Shown: positions 1 to 11,407, counted from the stretch's first letter. The stretch: 64,000 bases of DNA from Nelumbo lutea (GCA_022828595.1 JAKGHH010000004.1:81558270-81622269), one strand, 5' to 3'. The notes: generated by a model from the letters alone, not told the origin. Numbers and translations are program-made.

Positions 1-796
1 ATTGTCAGTTTAACCTAACCAAGTTGCTAATTAGAATCATATATGTGAATATTGACTCAGTGAGGAACGTTTGTTGTGTATATGCGTCCCCATAAGGCCC
101 TGTTGGCAACTTTCTCCTAAATGGAAAAGTTAGTTACTCACAAAAATAATTTTACGTAGGCTCTATGTAAATCTAAAATAGAACATGAGTATCTTGATCA
201 ATGGGAATCAGCTTTTCCTTCAACATCCTAAAAATGAACGGGCCTAACAGTTTGGGTGAAGGGGGAGTTCTGAATTTGTTGGATGTTTTGTGGGTTACAT
301 GTTAATCTCAACTGTAGAGCACACGCGGACAGACTTCAAGGCATAATATACTCAATACTGTTGCTGTATATATGCACGAGTACGTTAGTAACAAGTTCTG
401 GACATTTTATTTGTGTGTATGTCTTTTCTTGTGACACTACTGTATCTTGCTGTAGACAGTTGGGACCATGGCATAGCAACAACCTTATAACCAGTAGTAG
501 TTTTGTTGCAACACATGTGGAAATGATACCCTTCTATCTGACAACAATCATAGTGTTAAATATTTATAACAATTGTTATTCGGTATCTTAGTTCAGTTTT
601 GACATGCTGTAATTATTTCCAATAAGATGTAATTATGTTTGTAAAAACTGTATATGTATTGCATCTTACATAATATGCATTATCTTAATGACAACATGGT
701 AATATTAGGTATTTCTTTCTGATCTGGTTTCACACATCGGTTGGCTTCCAGCATTTGGTAGTGATGTTGGTTCTTGTGGTTGAATTTTATTTGTAG
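1..796 (+). other. Upstream part / first intron of the acyl carrier protein gene
   Basis: No exon is recognisable here. Plant plastid acyl carrier protein genes normally have a short first exon encoding the start of the transit peptide, and exon 2 here begins in phase 0 at an AG acceptor. The first exon is therefore expected either to the left of the window or hidden in this stretch. Intron 1 occupies at least the 3' part. The T-rich tract just before 796 is consistent with a splice acceptor. Confidence 0.5.
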
Positions 797-2891
797 GCAT
801 CTGGTCTCAGATCTGTTTCACTCTCCATGCAAAGAAAAAGCTTTCCATCTCTTGGGTTGCGAACAGTGCCACTTCGTTTCCATCGTTTTTCCTGCGCTGT
901 AAGTTGCCTTGGTCCTGATACTGCTTTATTCTGTTATAGTTTTTCTATGCTATTGTATTTGTCCAATCAGTAGTTGCAGAGATTATACTTCGCACTGTTC
1001 TACAATGAACTCTTAGTTTGAAATGAGATCTAGACTATGTGGTTGTTCAACAATTGGTATTCATTGCTGTAAAAATCAATATTTTGAAAACTGGAGTGGA
1101 AATTGTACCATAAAGCTGTCCAAATCCCTGAATCCTGTTGCAATTGGACGTTTGTCAAATAACCCCCGAAACCTCTCTAAAGTGGTTAAGCGTAAAAACT
1201 GTCCTATTCCCGGTCTGCTTCAAGCAGTCTGGTCCAGCTTTCAAAGCATTTCTAAGAACTAGAATTCCATGCAATTAGTTTCAAAATATTGTAAAGTACA
1301 TAAATATAGAAATATGCATGCTAAAGGATGTATTGCCAACCTAGCTAGTGGCTTTCCGACTACGCCTACATTAAATTCATTCTGCTTCACTTCATGTGAG
1401 GAGAAATGTCAAAGCACTGCATACATGGCATGGGGTAGGATTTGCTACACTGATTTGGTGGTCTGACCCAAGTGAAGTCTATTTTTGATAGGTGATAAGC
1501 TTGAGTATTGATTGGGTGAATTTGTAAAACAGTGCATCCAGGTGGTGGATGTGAGATTTTGCCATGCATAATGATATGCTTCACCTCACCATGCCATATT
1601 TCATCTACAAGATTATGTGGAAGCACTCTTTTATTTGTTTGAATTCACTAATTCTAGCACTATTACATTTACAATCTACACTAGTTCTGTATGCATGTTG
1701 GTGTGCTGTTACCTTGTAATGCTTATTCTGACTATTTAGGGTGTCCATGTCTTTGATTAGGCAAAACCAGATACGGTGGAAAAAGTTTGTGAAATAGTGA
1801 GGAAACAGTTGGCACTACCAGCTGACTCTTCAGTGACCGGCGAGTCAAAATTCTCTGATCTCGGTGCTGATTCTCTTGACACGGTAATTGACAACCTCCC
1901 ACAAGCCTTTTTAGTTTTTATGTCAACAATATCAACCTCTTGTTCCTATGATATTTTGTATTCTGGGCATGGCCATAATGATTTCTATCATGTGCTTTTC
2001 TTTTCTATTTGGCGGTTCAATGATTACCAAATTTATTGCCATTTCTTGTCCGTACTATGTTGTATACCCAACTTCATCTAATAAATTATTTTATCCATAT
2101 GAAATATCGTTTCCTCCTGATTTCATTTTATCATCTCACATGTACCTTTTCTTAGATTACAAACTAGGCTACTGGTAGATGTTATACAGTGCCTCTGTTT
2201 GGGAGGGCCGAAGCACAGCAGCTTCTGGCTTTCTGAATTTTGCCCCGCTTGGATAGCTTATAAGCTTTGTTTGGTGAAAAATCCAGAGAAACTAAATTGG
2301 TCGTCAGTCAAGGGACTCAAGACATCTGAAAGGCTGTCTGCTTCATCCTCTAGGAATGACTTATCCGGAATGCTTCAAAGCAGCTAAACTGAGTTCAGAT
2401 TGGTTCTCCAAAGAGCACACCCCGTTCCCCACAGCACATCCCAAATGTGCATTGGGAACATCTCCACATGACAAGTACGGGAGATGTTCTCAATGCACAG
2501 TGGGATTGATGTGGGGCACGCTTTGTGGGGAGGCAATGCAAATTCAGCTGAACCAGCTTAGTTGAATCTTCAGCTCAGGCCTCCCAAACCGGTCCAGCCC
2601 CACAATCATAAATTATCGCCTTTTTTTTCACTCCATCTTCTATTTCAAAGTTCGGACCAGAACCTGTCATGCTTTTCTATTTGCTGCTTTTCTCTCCCTC
2701 AAAGTTTTTATTTCCTATTATTCATCCTTATTCTCCCTAATTCCTATTGAAATGTCATCCCTTAGGTTGAGATTGTGATGGGACTCGAGGAGGAATTTGG
2801 AATCAGCGTGGAAGAGGAGAATGCCCAAAGCATCGCCACAGTTAATGATGCTGCAGATCTGATCGACAAGCTTGTTGCGAAGAAAGCTTAA
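797..2891 (+). CDS. Acyl carrier protein, chloroplastic (exons 2-4; 5' end missing)
   Basis: Acyl carrier protein holds growing acyl chains on a 4'-phosphopantetheine arm during fatty acid synthesis in the plastid stroma. Three phase-0 exons are visible. Exon 797-898 encodes transit peptide rich in Ser, Arg and Lys and ends in SCA. Exon 1761-1883 begins [13 protein letters not shown] and ends with the phosphopantetheine site GADSLDT. Exon 2766-2891 runs from [13 protein letters not shown] to the stop TAA. Exon lengths are 102, 123 and 126 bases, all multiples of three, with GT..AG introns of 862 and 882 bases. The mature domain of about 82 residues matches the usual size and shows no frameshift. 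Exon 1 with the start codon lies outside or is unrecognised. A hairpin MITE sits in the last intron. The AKP junction after SCA is where plastid forms are usually processed, so a chloroplast form is favoured over the mitochondrial one. Confidence 0.93.
2401..2538. mobile_element. Hairpin MITE of the ATTGAGAACATCTC family, in ACP intron 3
   Basis: Two inverted arms surround a short loop. The left core at 2451-2465 (attgggaacatctcc) pairs with the right core at 2480-2494 (ggagatgttctcaat). Pairing continues outwards through TGTGC/GCACA, CATCCCA/TGGGATT and CACACCCC/GGGGCACG. No coding capacity. The same core recurs at 30.3-31.4, 37.4, 52.3, 54.3-54.7 and 62.3-62.6 kb, so this is a dispersed family and not a local hairpin. 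Confidence 0.7.
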
Positions 2892-3404
2892 GAAGTGAAA
2901 CAAGATTTTTCTGTTATATTTTGGTTTAGGTCCTTTAGGCGTCTATATATGGAATTTTCAGCTTAGCATGATGGTGTGAACTCACATAATAGTCTCGTGT
3001 TTTTTTCCTTTTTTTTTTTTTTTATCTTAAGCAAACCTGACAAAACTTTAGTTCCTGTTTTCGGAACCTAATAAGAAATTCTTATTGGTGATTTCTATAA
3101 CATATCGCTCAAAAATTTGCTTCTAAATCCCCCATGGTTTTTTCTACTATAGTAACAACAGCAGCATCACCAGCCGGCCGCGGGCATTCTTGTTGGTATG
3201 GGTTGAACATGATGGTTTCGGTATTATAGACCGGGAATTGCCACCCAAATTTGTCATGTGTATCAGGTTTCCTGCTTTCCTTTCAAATCAAACACAGCCT
3301 TCGGCTCTCAGCGTTGGATTTAGGACTTATTTTTATGTATTTTGTTTTTCAACTTGTATTATTTGTGAGATGCCAAGCAAACTGTGTTGTAATGAATACA
3401 TGAG
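2892..3404 (+). other. 3' UTR and downstream flank of the ACP gene
   Basis: The DNA after the ACP stop is T-rich (poly-T near 3001-3023) with AATAAG-like signals near 3069, as expected for a plant 3' UTR and polyadenylation zone. The exact cleavage site cannot be read. No further coding region is supported. Confidence 0.45.
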
Positions 3405-3635
3405 ATAATGTGTTTCAAACCACATCACACCACTTTAGGAGGCATTCTATTGTGTGAATGAGAAATAGGGTGATGAATTTTCAACTACATGGTGTGGTTG
3501 AGAATACATCATGCCACAACAGAATACGTATTTTACAATGTGGACAAAAATAAGTAGCTTGAGCCACACCACACCCATATAGGTGTTTTATAGGATATGG
3601 TGTGGTTTAGACCACACCTTGTGTTTTGATTCTAT
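3405..3635. mobile_element. MITE-like inverted repeat with TGTGGTT/AACCACA motifs
   Basis: The stretch begins and ends with inverted versions of AAACCACATCACACCA-like sequence. Near its right end is a compact palindrome at about 3599-3618 (GGTGTGGT, TTAG, ACCACACC). Several more copies of ACCACAC/GTGTGGT lie between. No target duplication could be defined, so the boundaries are approximate. Confidence 0.35.
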
Positions 3636-4606
3636 GAACACAAACAAGAGTAATATTTTGTTTTTGTTTTTTAAGGAAAATATAAATTAATAATCTAAAT
3701 TAATTTAACATATGATTAATTTACCCATAAGGTTTATGAAATTGACAAGTCTACCTCTATTGTTTTAGTATTGTTTTGTAAGTAACCTTGTTGATTTTGA
3801 CAATTGACTAGTTCTATTAGGATCTGTTAGTATTCCGTCTACACTTTTACACATGTGACACCATCTTCTTCCTTTCAGTAGTGGCAAACCGAACTTGCTC
3901 GGTTCTTAACCAGCGGCAGGGATAGCCCCTTCCACCTCCGCCCCTCTCTTTCCATTCATCCCCTTCGTTCTCTTTCCCTCTCTCCCATATTTCATCACCG
4001 TTCTCTTCCTCACACCAAAGAGAGAAGAAGTATAGGTTTAGGGTTCCAGGATTAGTTACGTATCTTCTCCTTGCTTTTCCCTGCTAACCTCTGAAGTACA
4101 CTTGTTTCCTTTGTGTTCGATTTATCAACCGAATGACAACTTGTAAAATTCCCCCTTCTCTAATAATTTTCTTATCCTTCCGCTCTTTCTTCAACAACGA
4201 GCCTTATCGCTAATGAACCACTGAACCGAAGCTTCCGCACTTTTTGAAAGCCCCGATCTTTTGTTCTTCTCATCCCATAAATGTTTCAGAAACAATGAGG
4301 TCTGGATTTGTGAGGCTTTTGTTCTGGATGTCGACAACCATGATTTGTGAGGTTTGGAATTCTTCTCTTGTGAGATGAAAGAAGTACAAGCAAAGAGACG
4401 AGCTCAGGGACACCATGGCCACAATAAGAAGGTATTGGTTCGAGTGAAATAAGAGAACAGTGAGGTGGGTTTGGGACAGGGAAAGCGAAATAGGATGGGA
4501 GAGGAAAAAAGAGAGGAGAGAGAGATACAGGCCGCTGCAACGACTTCGACTGCTGCAGGTAGACACATTCAAACGAACACTGCAGTGGCAGAACAGAGGA
4601 AGTGAA

Positions 4607-4657
<51 letters not shown>

Positions 4658-5208
4658 GCCGCTACAACGACTTCAACTGATGTAGGTATACAGACGTTCA
4701 AGACAAGCATGGCTGAGCGGTTACCAAATCCGTCGCTGCAACTTGCAGCTGATCCAGTCTGCGATTTTTCATTTTTTTCGTTGCTTTTCCTCCGTTCCCT
4801 CGGTTTTTCATCCATCCTTCTCTCCTTCGTTTTTCTTCCTTTCCCTCGGTTTTTAGTCCGTCCTTCTCACCCCTATTCTCTCCGCCATCTCTGCACCCCA
4901 ATGTGTGTGTATGTGGAACGAGAAACCTTCCACTTTGGGCTCGTGTTCTCCGCAATCGCTAAGATCCGTCAGACACAACACTGGACCTGGGTGGTGAGAT
5001 TCATGGCGGCCAACTCTTCTAGTTTTTCTCTCAGGTTGAACGTCCAACAGTGAGATTCATGGCGGGGCTAGATGATATTGATGAGGGGAAGGGGGTGGGT
5101 GAAGAAAATCACCGATCGATGAAGATTGGATTAGACCTGGGCGGCAAAGACCAGACTGAGGAAGATAAAGAATTAGAGCTTCCGATTTGACTTGAGGGTA
5201 AAATGAAC
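3636..5208. other. Intergenic region, pyrimidine-rich then GA-rich; no gene recognised
   Basis: 3640-3840 is AT-rich. 3900-4030 is C/T-rich and resembles a plant 5' leader (CCCTCTCTTTCC followed by AAAGAGAGAAGAAG), but no gene follows that I can recognise. Long open frames around 4270-5050 are produced by the GA repeat and purine bias and show no domain. A decayed transposon leader is one possibility. Confidence 0.4.
4611..4655. repeat. (GA)n microsatellite
   Basis: About 22 uninterrupted GA units within a purine-rich tract. It creates an artificial Arg-Glu repeat in one frame and a Ser-Leu repeat in the opposite strand. Confidence 0.95.
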
Positions 5209-6297
5209 ATTTTGGGTTAAGGGTGTGTGACCGTGGCCCGTACGGCATTTATCTGCGTTCATTGCCCGTGCCCCATACGGGTGCGCAAACTAATTGAGGC
5301 CGTGTGCGAGGCGATACGGGGGGTCTAGTTTGGCATGCCCTCAAGATGGAGTCGATGGGCAAACTGGCCCGACCTCTTGGTGTTGTTTTGTCTCCCGAGG
5401 TCAGTGCCATGTGGAGCTTGTTGGTTTGGGCTATTAGGTCGGCCAGCCAGCGGCCATTGGATCAAGATGGAGTCGATGGGCAAACTGGCCCGACCTCTTG
5501 GTGTTGTTTTGTCTCCCAAGGTTAGTGCCATATATAGCTTGTTGATTTGGGCTATTAGGTCGGCCAGCCAGCAGCCATTGGATCAAGTGCAAAGGTTATC
5601 TGTGTTCATTGCATGTGCCCTGTACGGATACTGACATCATCCGTCATAAGTCCATATACAGGACAAGTTCCAGGGTTGCCGTGTGCAATACGATACGGGG
5701 GGTCTAGTTTGGCATGCCCTCAAGATGGAGTCGATGGAAAAACTGGCCCAACCTCTTGGTGTTGTTTTGTCTCCCGATGTCAGTGCCATGTGGAGCCTCT
5801 TGGTTTGGGCTTTTAAGTTGGCCGGCCAACGGCCATTGGATAAATTGAATATGGCCCGTACATTTTCCTTTAAATAAGGAGGCTAGTTGAGTGAGACTTC
5901 ACCATTTGCTTGGTGTTCGTTTTGCCCTTAGGTCAAATGGTGAAGTCTCGCTCTACCAACCTCCTTGTTTAAAGGAAAATGTACGTGTCAGATTTAATTG
6001 ATCCAACAACTACTGACTAGTTGACCTGATGGCCCGAACCAACAGGCTCCACATGCCACCGACCTTGAGAGATTAAACAACGCCAAGAGATGGGCCCACT
6101 TGTTTATCAACTCTGGCTCGAGGACATGCCAAATTGGACCCCCGTACCGTCTCGCGCACGACCTCAATTAGTCAACCCTAGCGCTCGTCCTATATATGGA
6201 CCTATTACGGATGACGTCAACACTCGTATGGGGCACGGACAATGCACGCGAATAGCCTATACTCGTACTGGCCATGGTCGCACACCCTTGGCCCAGA
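5209..6297. mobile_element. Long foldback (Mutator-like or MITE) element with expanded left arm
   Basis: The two halves are inverted copies of each other. The left end reads AAGGGTGTGTGACCGTGGCC and the right end, reverse complemented, reads AAGGGTGTGCGACCATGGCC. The arms meet at a central palindrome: CATTTTCCTTTAAATAAGGA (about 5858) pairs with the inverted copy near 5966-5985. The right arm (about 5935-6297) is single. The left arm holds extra material: a 121-bp unit repeated in tandem at 5341-5461 and 5462-5582, and again at about 5720-5840, plus a duplicated terminal portion (about 5240-5340 versus 5590-5719). No transposase is present. The flanks do not show a clean target duplication; a possible one (GAACATTTT versus GAACGATCC) is poor. 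Confidence 0.78.
5341..5582 (+). repeat. 121-bp tandem repeat, two head-to-tail copies
   Basis: Copies at 5341-5461 and 5462-5582 each begin TCAAGATGGAGTCGATGGGC and end with CGGCCATTGGA or CAGCCATTGGA. They differ at only a few positions by eye. A third, more diverged copy begins at 5720. All lie in the left arm of the foldback element; the right arm carries one diverged inverted copy. Confidence 0.9.
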
Positions 6298-6478
6298 ACG
6301 ATCCTTTATTGACACGAAGGATGAATGGAGGAGTTGTATCCGCACAACTGCTAAGAAGAGTTCCGTAGCCAAGGCCGACGCCTCCACGCGAATCCACCAA
6401 ACTTCTTTGGCCAAATTTGAGGCCTACACAATTTGCCAACCGACCTCTACCACTACGTTCTTGAGAGTGGGAGGTAAG

Positions 6479-6780
6479 TGATGTAGGAATATTTGGCCAA
6501 CCTGTAGATCTTGAAACATGGTGTCGGTTGGATGCATATTAGCCGTCCATCATCAACTACTATCAACCGCTCCCAACTGCTCATCTTTTAAGGCAACTCC
6601 AACTATAAAAGGAACTCTCACATTGAGGTAAAGACACACAAACTTAAGCTCTAAGCTTCCTCACTTGTTTGGTTTGATGCTTTACAGCTCTCGGCTAACT
6701 TGACCGTTGGAGTCTTCACCCCTGGGATAACTCCCGGGGCCTTTGACGTTTTCTTTGTCTTAATTGGTAGCAACAAGTGG
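6479..6780 (+). mobile_element. Probable gypsy-type 3' LTR remnant
   Basis: A purine tract (GAGAGTGGGAGGTAAG) is followed by TGATGTAGGAATATT, as a polypurine tract is followed by an LTR start. Inside are a TATA box (TATAAAA at 6604-6610) and, further on, CGGCTAACTTGACCGTTGGAG followed by a TCCCGGGG region. That arrangement is typical of the R/U5 part of many plant gypsy LTRs. The right boundary is uncertain and no partner LTR is seen, so this may be a solo or truncated LTR. Confidence 0.45.
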
Positions 6781-7649
6781 CATGCCTTTAAATACTTGTC
6801 GGGGAGTGTCGTTGTGCTCCTCAATTGAGGGACACCTGTTATGTCTTGAGGTTGTCCTCGATTGAGCTTCTAGGGTGCATTCCACAATCCTTGTACAAGA
6901 GGCGGGGCAAGTGGTGTGATCCATTGAATTTCGCTTGGGATTTACCACGTGGCCCTGATTGTCTGAGACTCACGTTGAGCACTGGCACTCACTTCCTCAT
7001 CAATTATGGGTGTGCCACATTGCCACCCTCCATGTCAGCCGAGCTTAGGGCTCATTTGGGGGTGCAAATGGATCGGATCATGATCCATTTCAATATGTGA
7101 TCCAATCTTATTTGGTCAAATTTGGATCTCCCCTACTCAATATGAGAAGATCCAATTCGATATATGCTATATGTTTATTTATATAAATACATATACTATT
7201 TATATTGTATTTTTGTTAATTTTGTTATACTATTTTTTTATAAAAGAACATTTATATATATAATAAAAATAATTAAAAATACTTATATTTTTTGTTTTTT
7301 TATTTAAATTGATATATTATATTTTTTAATAATTTATTAATTTTTAAAGAAAACAAATTAAATCGGATCAGATTATGCATTGCATGAATAACAATTTACA
7401 AGTACATATGTTCAAGATGTGTTGGGCACTCTGTGATTGTGAGAAGCAAATCCGGATTCAATGCCGATCTTTTTTTTTTTCTATGGATTTTGATTACAAT
7501 TATGCATAAAATTCCCACAGAGACGAAGGTAGACCCACCAATATATATATATATTTTAGTTTTTCTAAGGATTCAATGCCGATCTCCTTTTTAGCTTTTC
7601 CAGAAAATATATTTTGAAATATTATATATAATATTAGCACTTTGACTTC
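6781..7649. other. Intergenic repeat DNA without recognised gene
   Basis: 6800-7060 shows no coding signal. 7060-7400 is a dispersed repeat built from GGATC/GATCC words around an AT-rich core; similar sequence recurs near 10.7, 17.8, 19.6, 54.1 and 62.9 kb. A 17-bp direct repeat (GATTCAATGCCGATCT-like) occurs at about 7457 and 7570. Confidence 0.4.
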
Positions 7650-7864
7650 ATGTGCATTATGCAAGTTTGGATTTGGTTGAAACCCAAACCGACCCAAACT
7701 GACTCAAACCAACTAGGTCAGTTTTACTTAATAGAGGGTCGGTTTTGGATTTATCTATAGGTAACCCGACTAGGTCGGGTCGGTTGAAAAAACACTAGTA
7801 AACCGACCCAACCCGACCCGTGAACAGCCCTACATTCAATGCATTTGGATTAAACAGATATGGG

Positions 7865-7971
7865 TAGACATGTTCAAGGGCCGGGCTTTATATCAAACTT
7901 TGGGCTATTGGGCTATATCCATTTAAATTTTGACGAAAGTTAAGCCCAAGTCCAACCCATGAACATGTTTA
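7865..7971. mobile_element. Short hAT-like MITE with TAGACATGTTCA ends
   Basis: The left end TAGACATGTTCA and right end TGAACATGTTTA are inverted copies, and the interior is short. The same terminus bounds the well-defined hAT insertion at 40535-41050. No matching 8-bp flanks are visible, so this copy may be internally deleted or eroded. Just to its left (about 7650-7836) is the right half of another hAT-like repeat, with GTCGGGTCGGTT words and a GTGAACAGCCCTA end. Confidence 0.45.
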
Positions 7972-8389
7972 ATTATAAATCAATAAGACTTTTGTCCCAA
8001 ACTAGACAAAGGGCATTGAGAGATAGCTGAATAGCACAAGCTGAGAAATCGGTTTACCAAATTTTGGTACCCTTGGAAACAAAGGAATTGGCATTTCTTC
8101 AACCATAGCAGCCCAAAAGCTAGCCAGGCTGGTGAGAAAGTGGGCATAGAACACTCCTCTGATCACCACAATATCATTTTCGAAAAAGTACCGACAGGCC
8201 TAATACAGATTTCTGATTTCCACTACAGAGCTATAAACATTTAGAATGTCAACAACCCACACTCTATGCACCAACGCTGCCCATGAATTGGCATCAATTC
8301 CAAACTGGCACCTACCCCAACAGTACTTTGGGCCTACAAATTCTGACCCTGGGCTGAACCGTCATTCTCCCTAGCATTTTTACATGGAG
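7972..8389. other. Left flank of the large hAT element; possible coding remnant on minus strand
   Basis: The minus strand from about 8200 to 8030 reads open through a segment containing VFYAHFLTSLASFWAAM and PLFPRVPKFGKPIS. It looks protein-like but I do not recognise it. No start or splice context is convincing. Confidence 0.25.
8382..8389. repeat. Left target duplication of the 8-kb hAT element
   Basis: ACATGGAG, identical to 16427-16434, marks the insertion site. Confidence 0.8.
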
Positions 8390-9151
8390 ATAGGGGTGGA
8401 CACGAGCCGAGCCGAGCCGAATAATTGAGTATTCAAGCTCGGTTCGGTAGAAAACTGCAAGGCTCGAGCTCGATTCGAATAAAAAATGGAGGCTTGAGTT
8501 TGGCTCGAGTACAAAATGTATGTGTTTGAGCTCGAGATCGATAATGAACCGAGCTCGAACTTGAGCTTTCTGAAACACAGTTTGGAAAAATAACACTTTT
8601 GAAAAAAAATAAATTCTGTAATCACTCTTTCATTTCTTCCTCTTTTCTTACAAAACAACCAAGTTTACAAAAATGAATGGTTTTAGGCGGTGTTCTACAA
8701 CAATAATGTGTTTATTTATTTGTTCTTGAAATCACCACATCAGCAAAAAAATGTTCTAGAACTGTATTTCTGTTTTGAGAAGCAAAAACAAGTTGATTAA
8801 TCCTGGAGTAGCACCAACATTGACAACATGACATCTCTTCAAGCATAGATAGAGCCTTAAATATGGAGGGCCATTAGCCAATGGGGATCCTGAATAACAG
8901 GGTATTGGGAGGGGTAGTCTGGATACAGATTATTAATCCCACTGAAATATGAAAAGATATATTCAAGAACACTAGTGCATCTATGAGAACATTGAGTTAA
9001 AAACTGGTAATGGCATGCCTGAATTAGGCAGGCTTGAGATAAATACAGGACTAAAAGAGATTGTGGTTAGCTATTATAGACATTTTGAAGCATACATTTT
9101 AATGCTCCAAAACATATCATATAAATGTTATGAATTTGGAGAGCTGAATAC

Positions 9152-9506
9152 CTGAATAACATATTGAACTGGTGATGTGCAAGAAACAGGACAGTCACAT
9201 CCATATATACCATTGCCACTTAGTCCTAACATTTTTGAAACATGAGAAAGAAATTGATGAGGCTGACCTTTACAACTCTTGCACCAGAATTATATGCAAC
9301 CCATAACTGCAGAATCATTAAATGAATATGATTAGTCCATCTCAAAACTAAAAGAGTTCAAATGCTAGAATTCACACAAAAAGTCCTAGAGTTTTGAGAA
9401 TATCATGGAAAAGGAGGATATCCTTACCTCTGTTGGTGTCATTACTCCAGGGATATAGAGAATTTCACCACCTTGGATATCTTCAAGAATGTCCTGCTGA
9501 TCATGG
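9152..9506 (-). pseudogene. KDPG/KHG aldolase-like gene fragment (three exon-like segments) inside the hAT element
   Basis: On the minus strand, segment 9428-9506 follows a CAG acceptor and encodes DILEDIQGGEILYIPGVMT then PTE, ending at a GTAAGG donor. Segment 9268-9306 encodes LWVAYNSGARVVK, flanked by CAG and GT. A further segment ending at 9152 includes CPVSCTSPVQYVIQ before GTATTC. IPGVMTPTE followed by YxxGAxVVK and PVS is the order seen in the 2-keto-3-deoxy-6-phosphogluconate aldolase family of plants. Only the middle of the fold is present, and the third segment has diverged. Retained splice sites show a genomic rather than a processed copy. It lies inside the hAT boundaries, so capture by the transposon is inferred. 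Family assignment is from memory of motifs. Confidence 0.5.
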
Positions 9507-10199
9507 CTGAGTTGGAGAGAAGAATACTCAAAGAAGGTAAATTTTGAAAAAGTTCCAAATGAGTTAAAAAAAAAAAAGCTTCTCTTTGGGAAATTTTCTG
9601 TAGATAATAAGCATATATGTTGATGTTTTTATATTTACACAAACAACCAACCACTGGTAAAAGAATAAAAGCAAAACCAAAAGAATATTAGATAAGTAAG
9701 TCCTTGGGTGTAACAAAGATAAGTCCTTGAGTTTCACATCAGCCCTTCCAATAATCATAAATGGAAAGAACTTCAAATTACATCGACCCTGTAGTATCAA
9801 GAAATTTGGTTTCAGATGGATGCCAAACCACTGGACCATCACCCAGGTTCTGACATTAAGAACAATATCTGGCTCATAATGTGGTTGAATAGATCATAAA
9901 AGATTAATGCCATGGAAGCTCGTCCTTTATGTGGATAGCTGTGTTTGACCCTTAGGTTAGAAATTGTTGGATGGGAACTTTATCTTCATTCATCACAAAA
10001 AAAGAAGACACTCCCAGTTTCTCTGTGTGTATTATTTTTTTTCAAGTAAGAACTGAGCAGTTTCATATACACACACGTGCATGCATGTATGTGTCCATGA
10101 GAGAGAAAAAGATATGGTTTAAAAGATTAAAAAAATAAGATGCTAATGCACGCCCAGCAAACAGAACCTTGCAAATTAACTTGTTAGGAACACACAAAC

Positions 10200-10312
10200 C
10201 TCTGATGATAAATTGATGATTCCTGAGCTTTCCCATGAGCAACCTTCATATGCATGTTATGCAGCTGTCCTTTCACTAGAGCCTTGTTGCCTATGAGATG
10301 TGCTTGCCGTGC
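10200..10312 (-). pseudogene. DUF1771 (Smr-associated)-like exon fragment inside the hAT element
   Basis: A 113-base minus-strand segment is bounded by a CAG acceptor and a GT donor. It reads ARQAHLIGNKALVKGQLHN then MHMKVAHGKAQESSIYHQR. The pattern A-x2-A-x3-G(N/D)-K-A...KGQ-x-HN-x2-MK-x-AH-x-KA-x2-x-IY resembles the DUF1771 region that precedes Smr domains in plant proteins. A few residues appear missing after KAL, and no neighbouring Smr exon is recognised. It shares strand with the aldolase-like pieces about 0.7 kb away, so both may sit in one chimeric transcription unit of the transposon. Assignment is moderate. Confidence 0.45.
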
Positions 10313-11370
10313 CTGTTATATAGGGCATCCTTCATTAGGATAAACATAATGCATTGAGAGGCCAGGATATTAGTCATGAAGAGAATGTAAAGAGTAATCT
10401 CAAATCAGCAAATGGTACTTCTGAAATTGCACTTCAGATGCTACTGCATACAGCACTAAAAGCTGTAAGCATCATCCCTATCCTCAACAATTGGTCAAAA
10501 AGATGCTCACCCTGCATGTATTGAACCGAATGATGGCAATAGGGCTGCCAACAAGACTAAAACAGTGCTACTGCAACATATCACTGGATGGTTTTCCTCT
10601 ACTCCATGTTCAAAGCTTGAACGATTGGCTTCCCCAGAGAGACATTTCAGGTTGGAGTTTCCTCCATTGATAAAAATATAGGGCTCCCAATGGATGAGAT
10701 TTAATTCAAGTTGAATTTGAACGAGATTCATTTAATTTGGAATAAGATATCCATTTAACCATGATTGGATTAAATTAGATTTGAAAGTCTGGTCTGTTTA
10801 CTAATTAGATCGAATTCAGGTATCATTTGATCTGATCCACTAAGATCCAATCCAATATATGACCCTTTTTAGAACTTTAATTTTAGCTTCTTTAGGATTA
10901 AGTGGGAATGTGGGATGTGAGATTTATATGAATATATCTTTATCTATTTACAACAGTTATTTTGTATTTTGCTGCAAAAAAGCACTCGTTTTATATTTAA
11001 CTATGGTATTGTACTAGTTTTATAGAAATTTGTTGAGCTTCAAATGATCAATGGACCTTATTTTAATAGAAAGGGTCTACGTCAGCACCAAACCATAGTT
11101 TTCTTGTTCTTTTCTGCAATAAAGGTAAACAAAAATTCTTGAACATAAAAATAGCTGAACAAAAATTATTTTCTGCAATAAAGATAAACATAGTTTTCTT
11201 GTCCCATACTCCTTTAATTGTCCAAATAAATAAGAAAAGCTGAACCACAATTAAAAATAGTTGAATCATAGTAAAAAAATAGAATCCAACTCAAAAATAT
11301 CTGGTTCACAATCTTTGTCATCTTACTCAAATGGTGGTTCATGCAAATTTGAAGGGTCCCCTCCATAGGC

Positions 11371-11371
<1 letters not shown>

Positions 11372-11404
<33 letters not shown>
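11372..11404. repeat. (CT)n microsatellite
   Basis: About 16 uninterrupted CT units, inside the hAT element downstream of the transposase remnant. Confidence 0.9.

Positions 11405-11407
<3 letters not shown>

Noticed and set aside
2199..2750. Several short open frames in ACP intron 3
   Set aside because: They lie in intron and in the hairpin MITE, with no domain, and are spliced out between the two conserved ACP exons.
4270..5053. Long open frames on both strands around the GA repeat (up to 197 residues)
   Set aside because: They are produced by the (GA)n run and purine bias, give Arg-Glu or Ser-Leu repeats, and show no domain or splice support.
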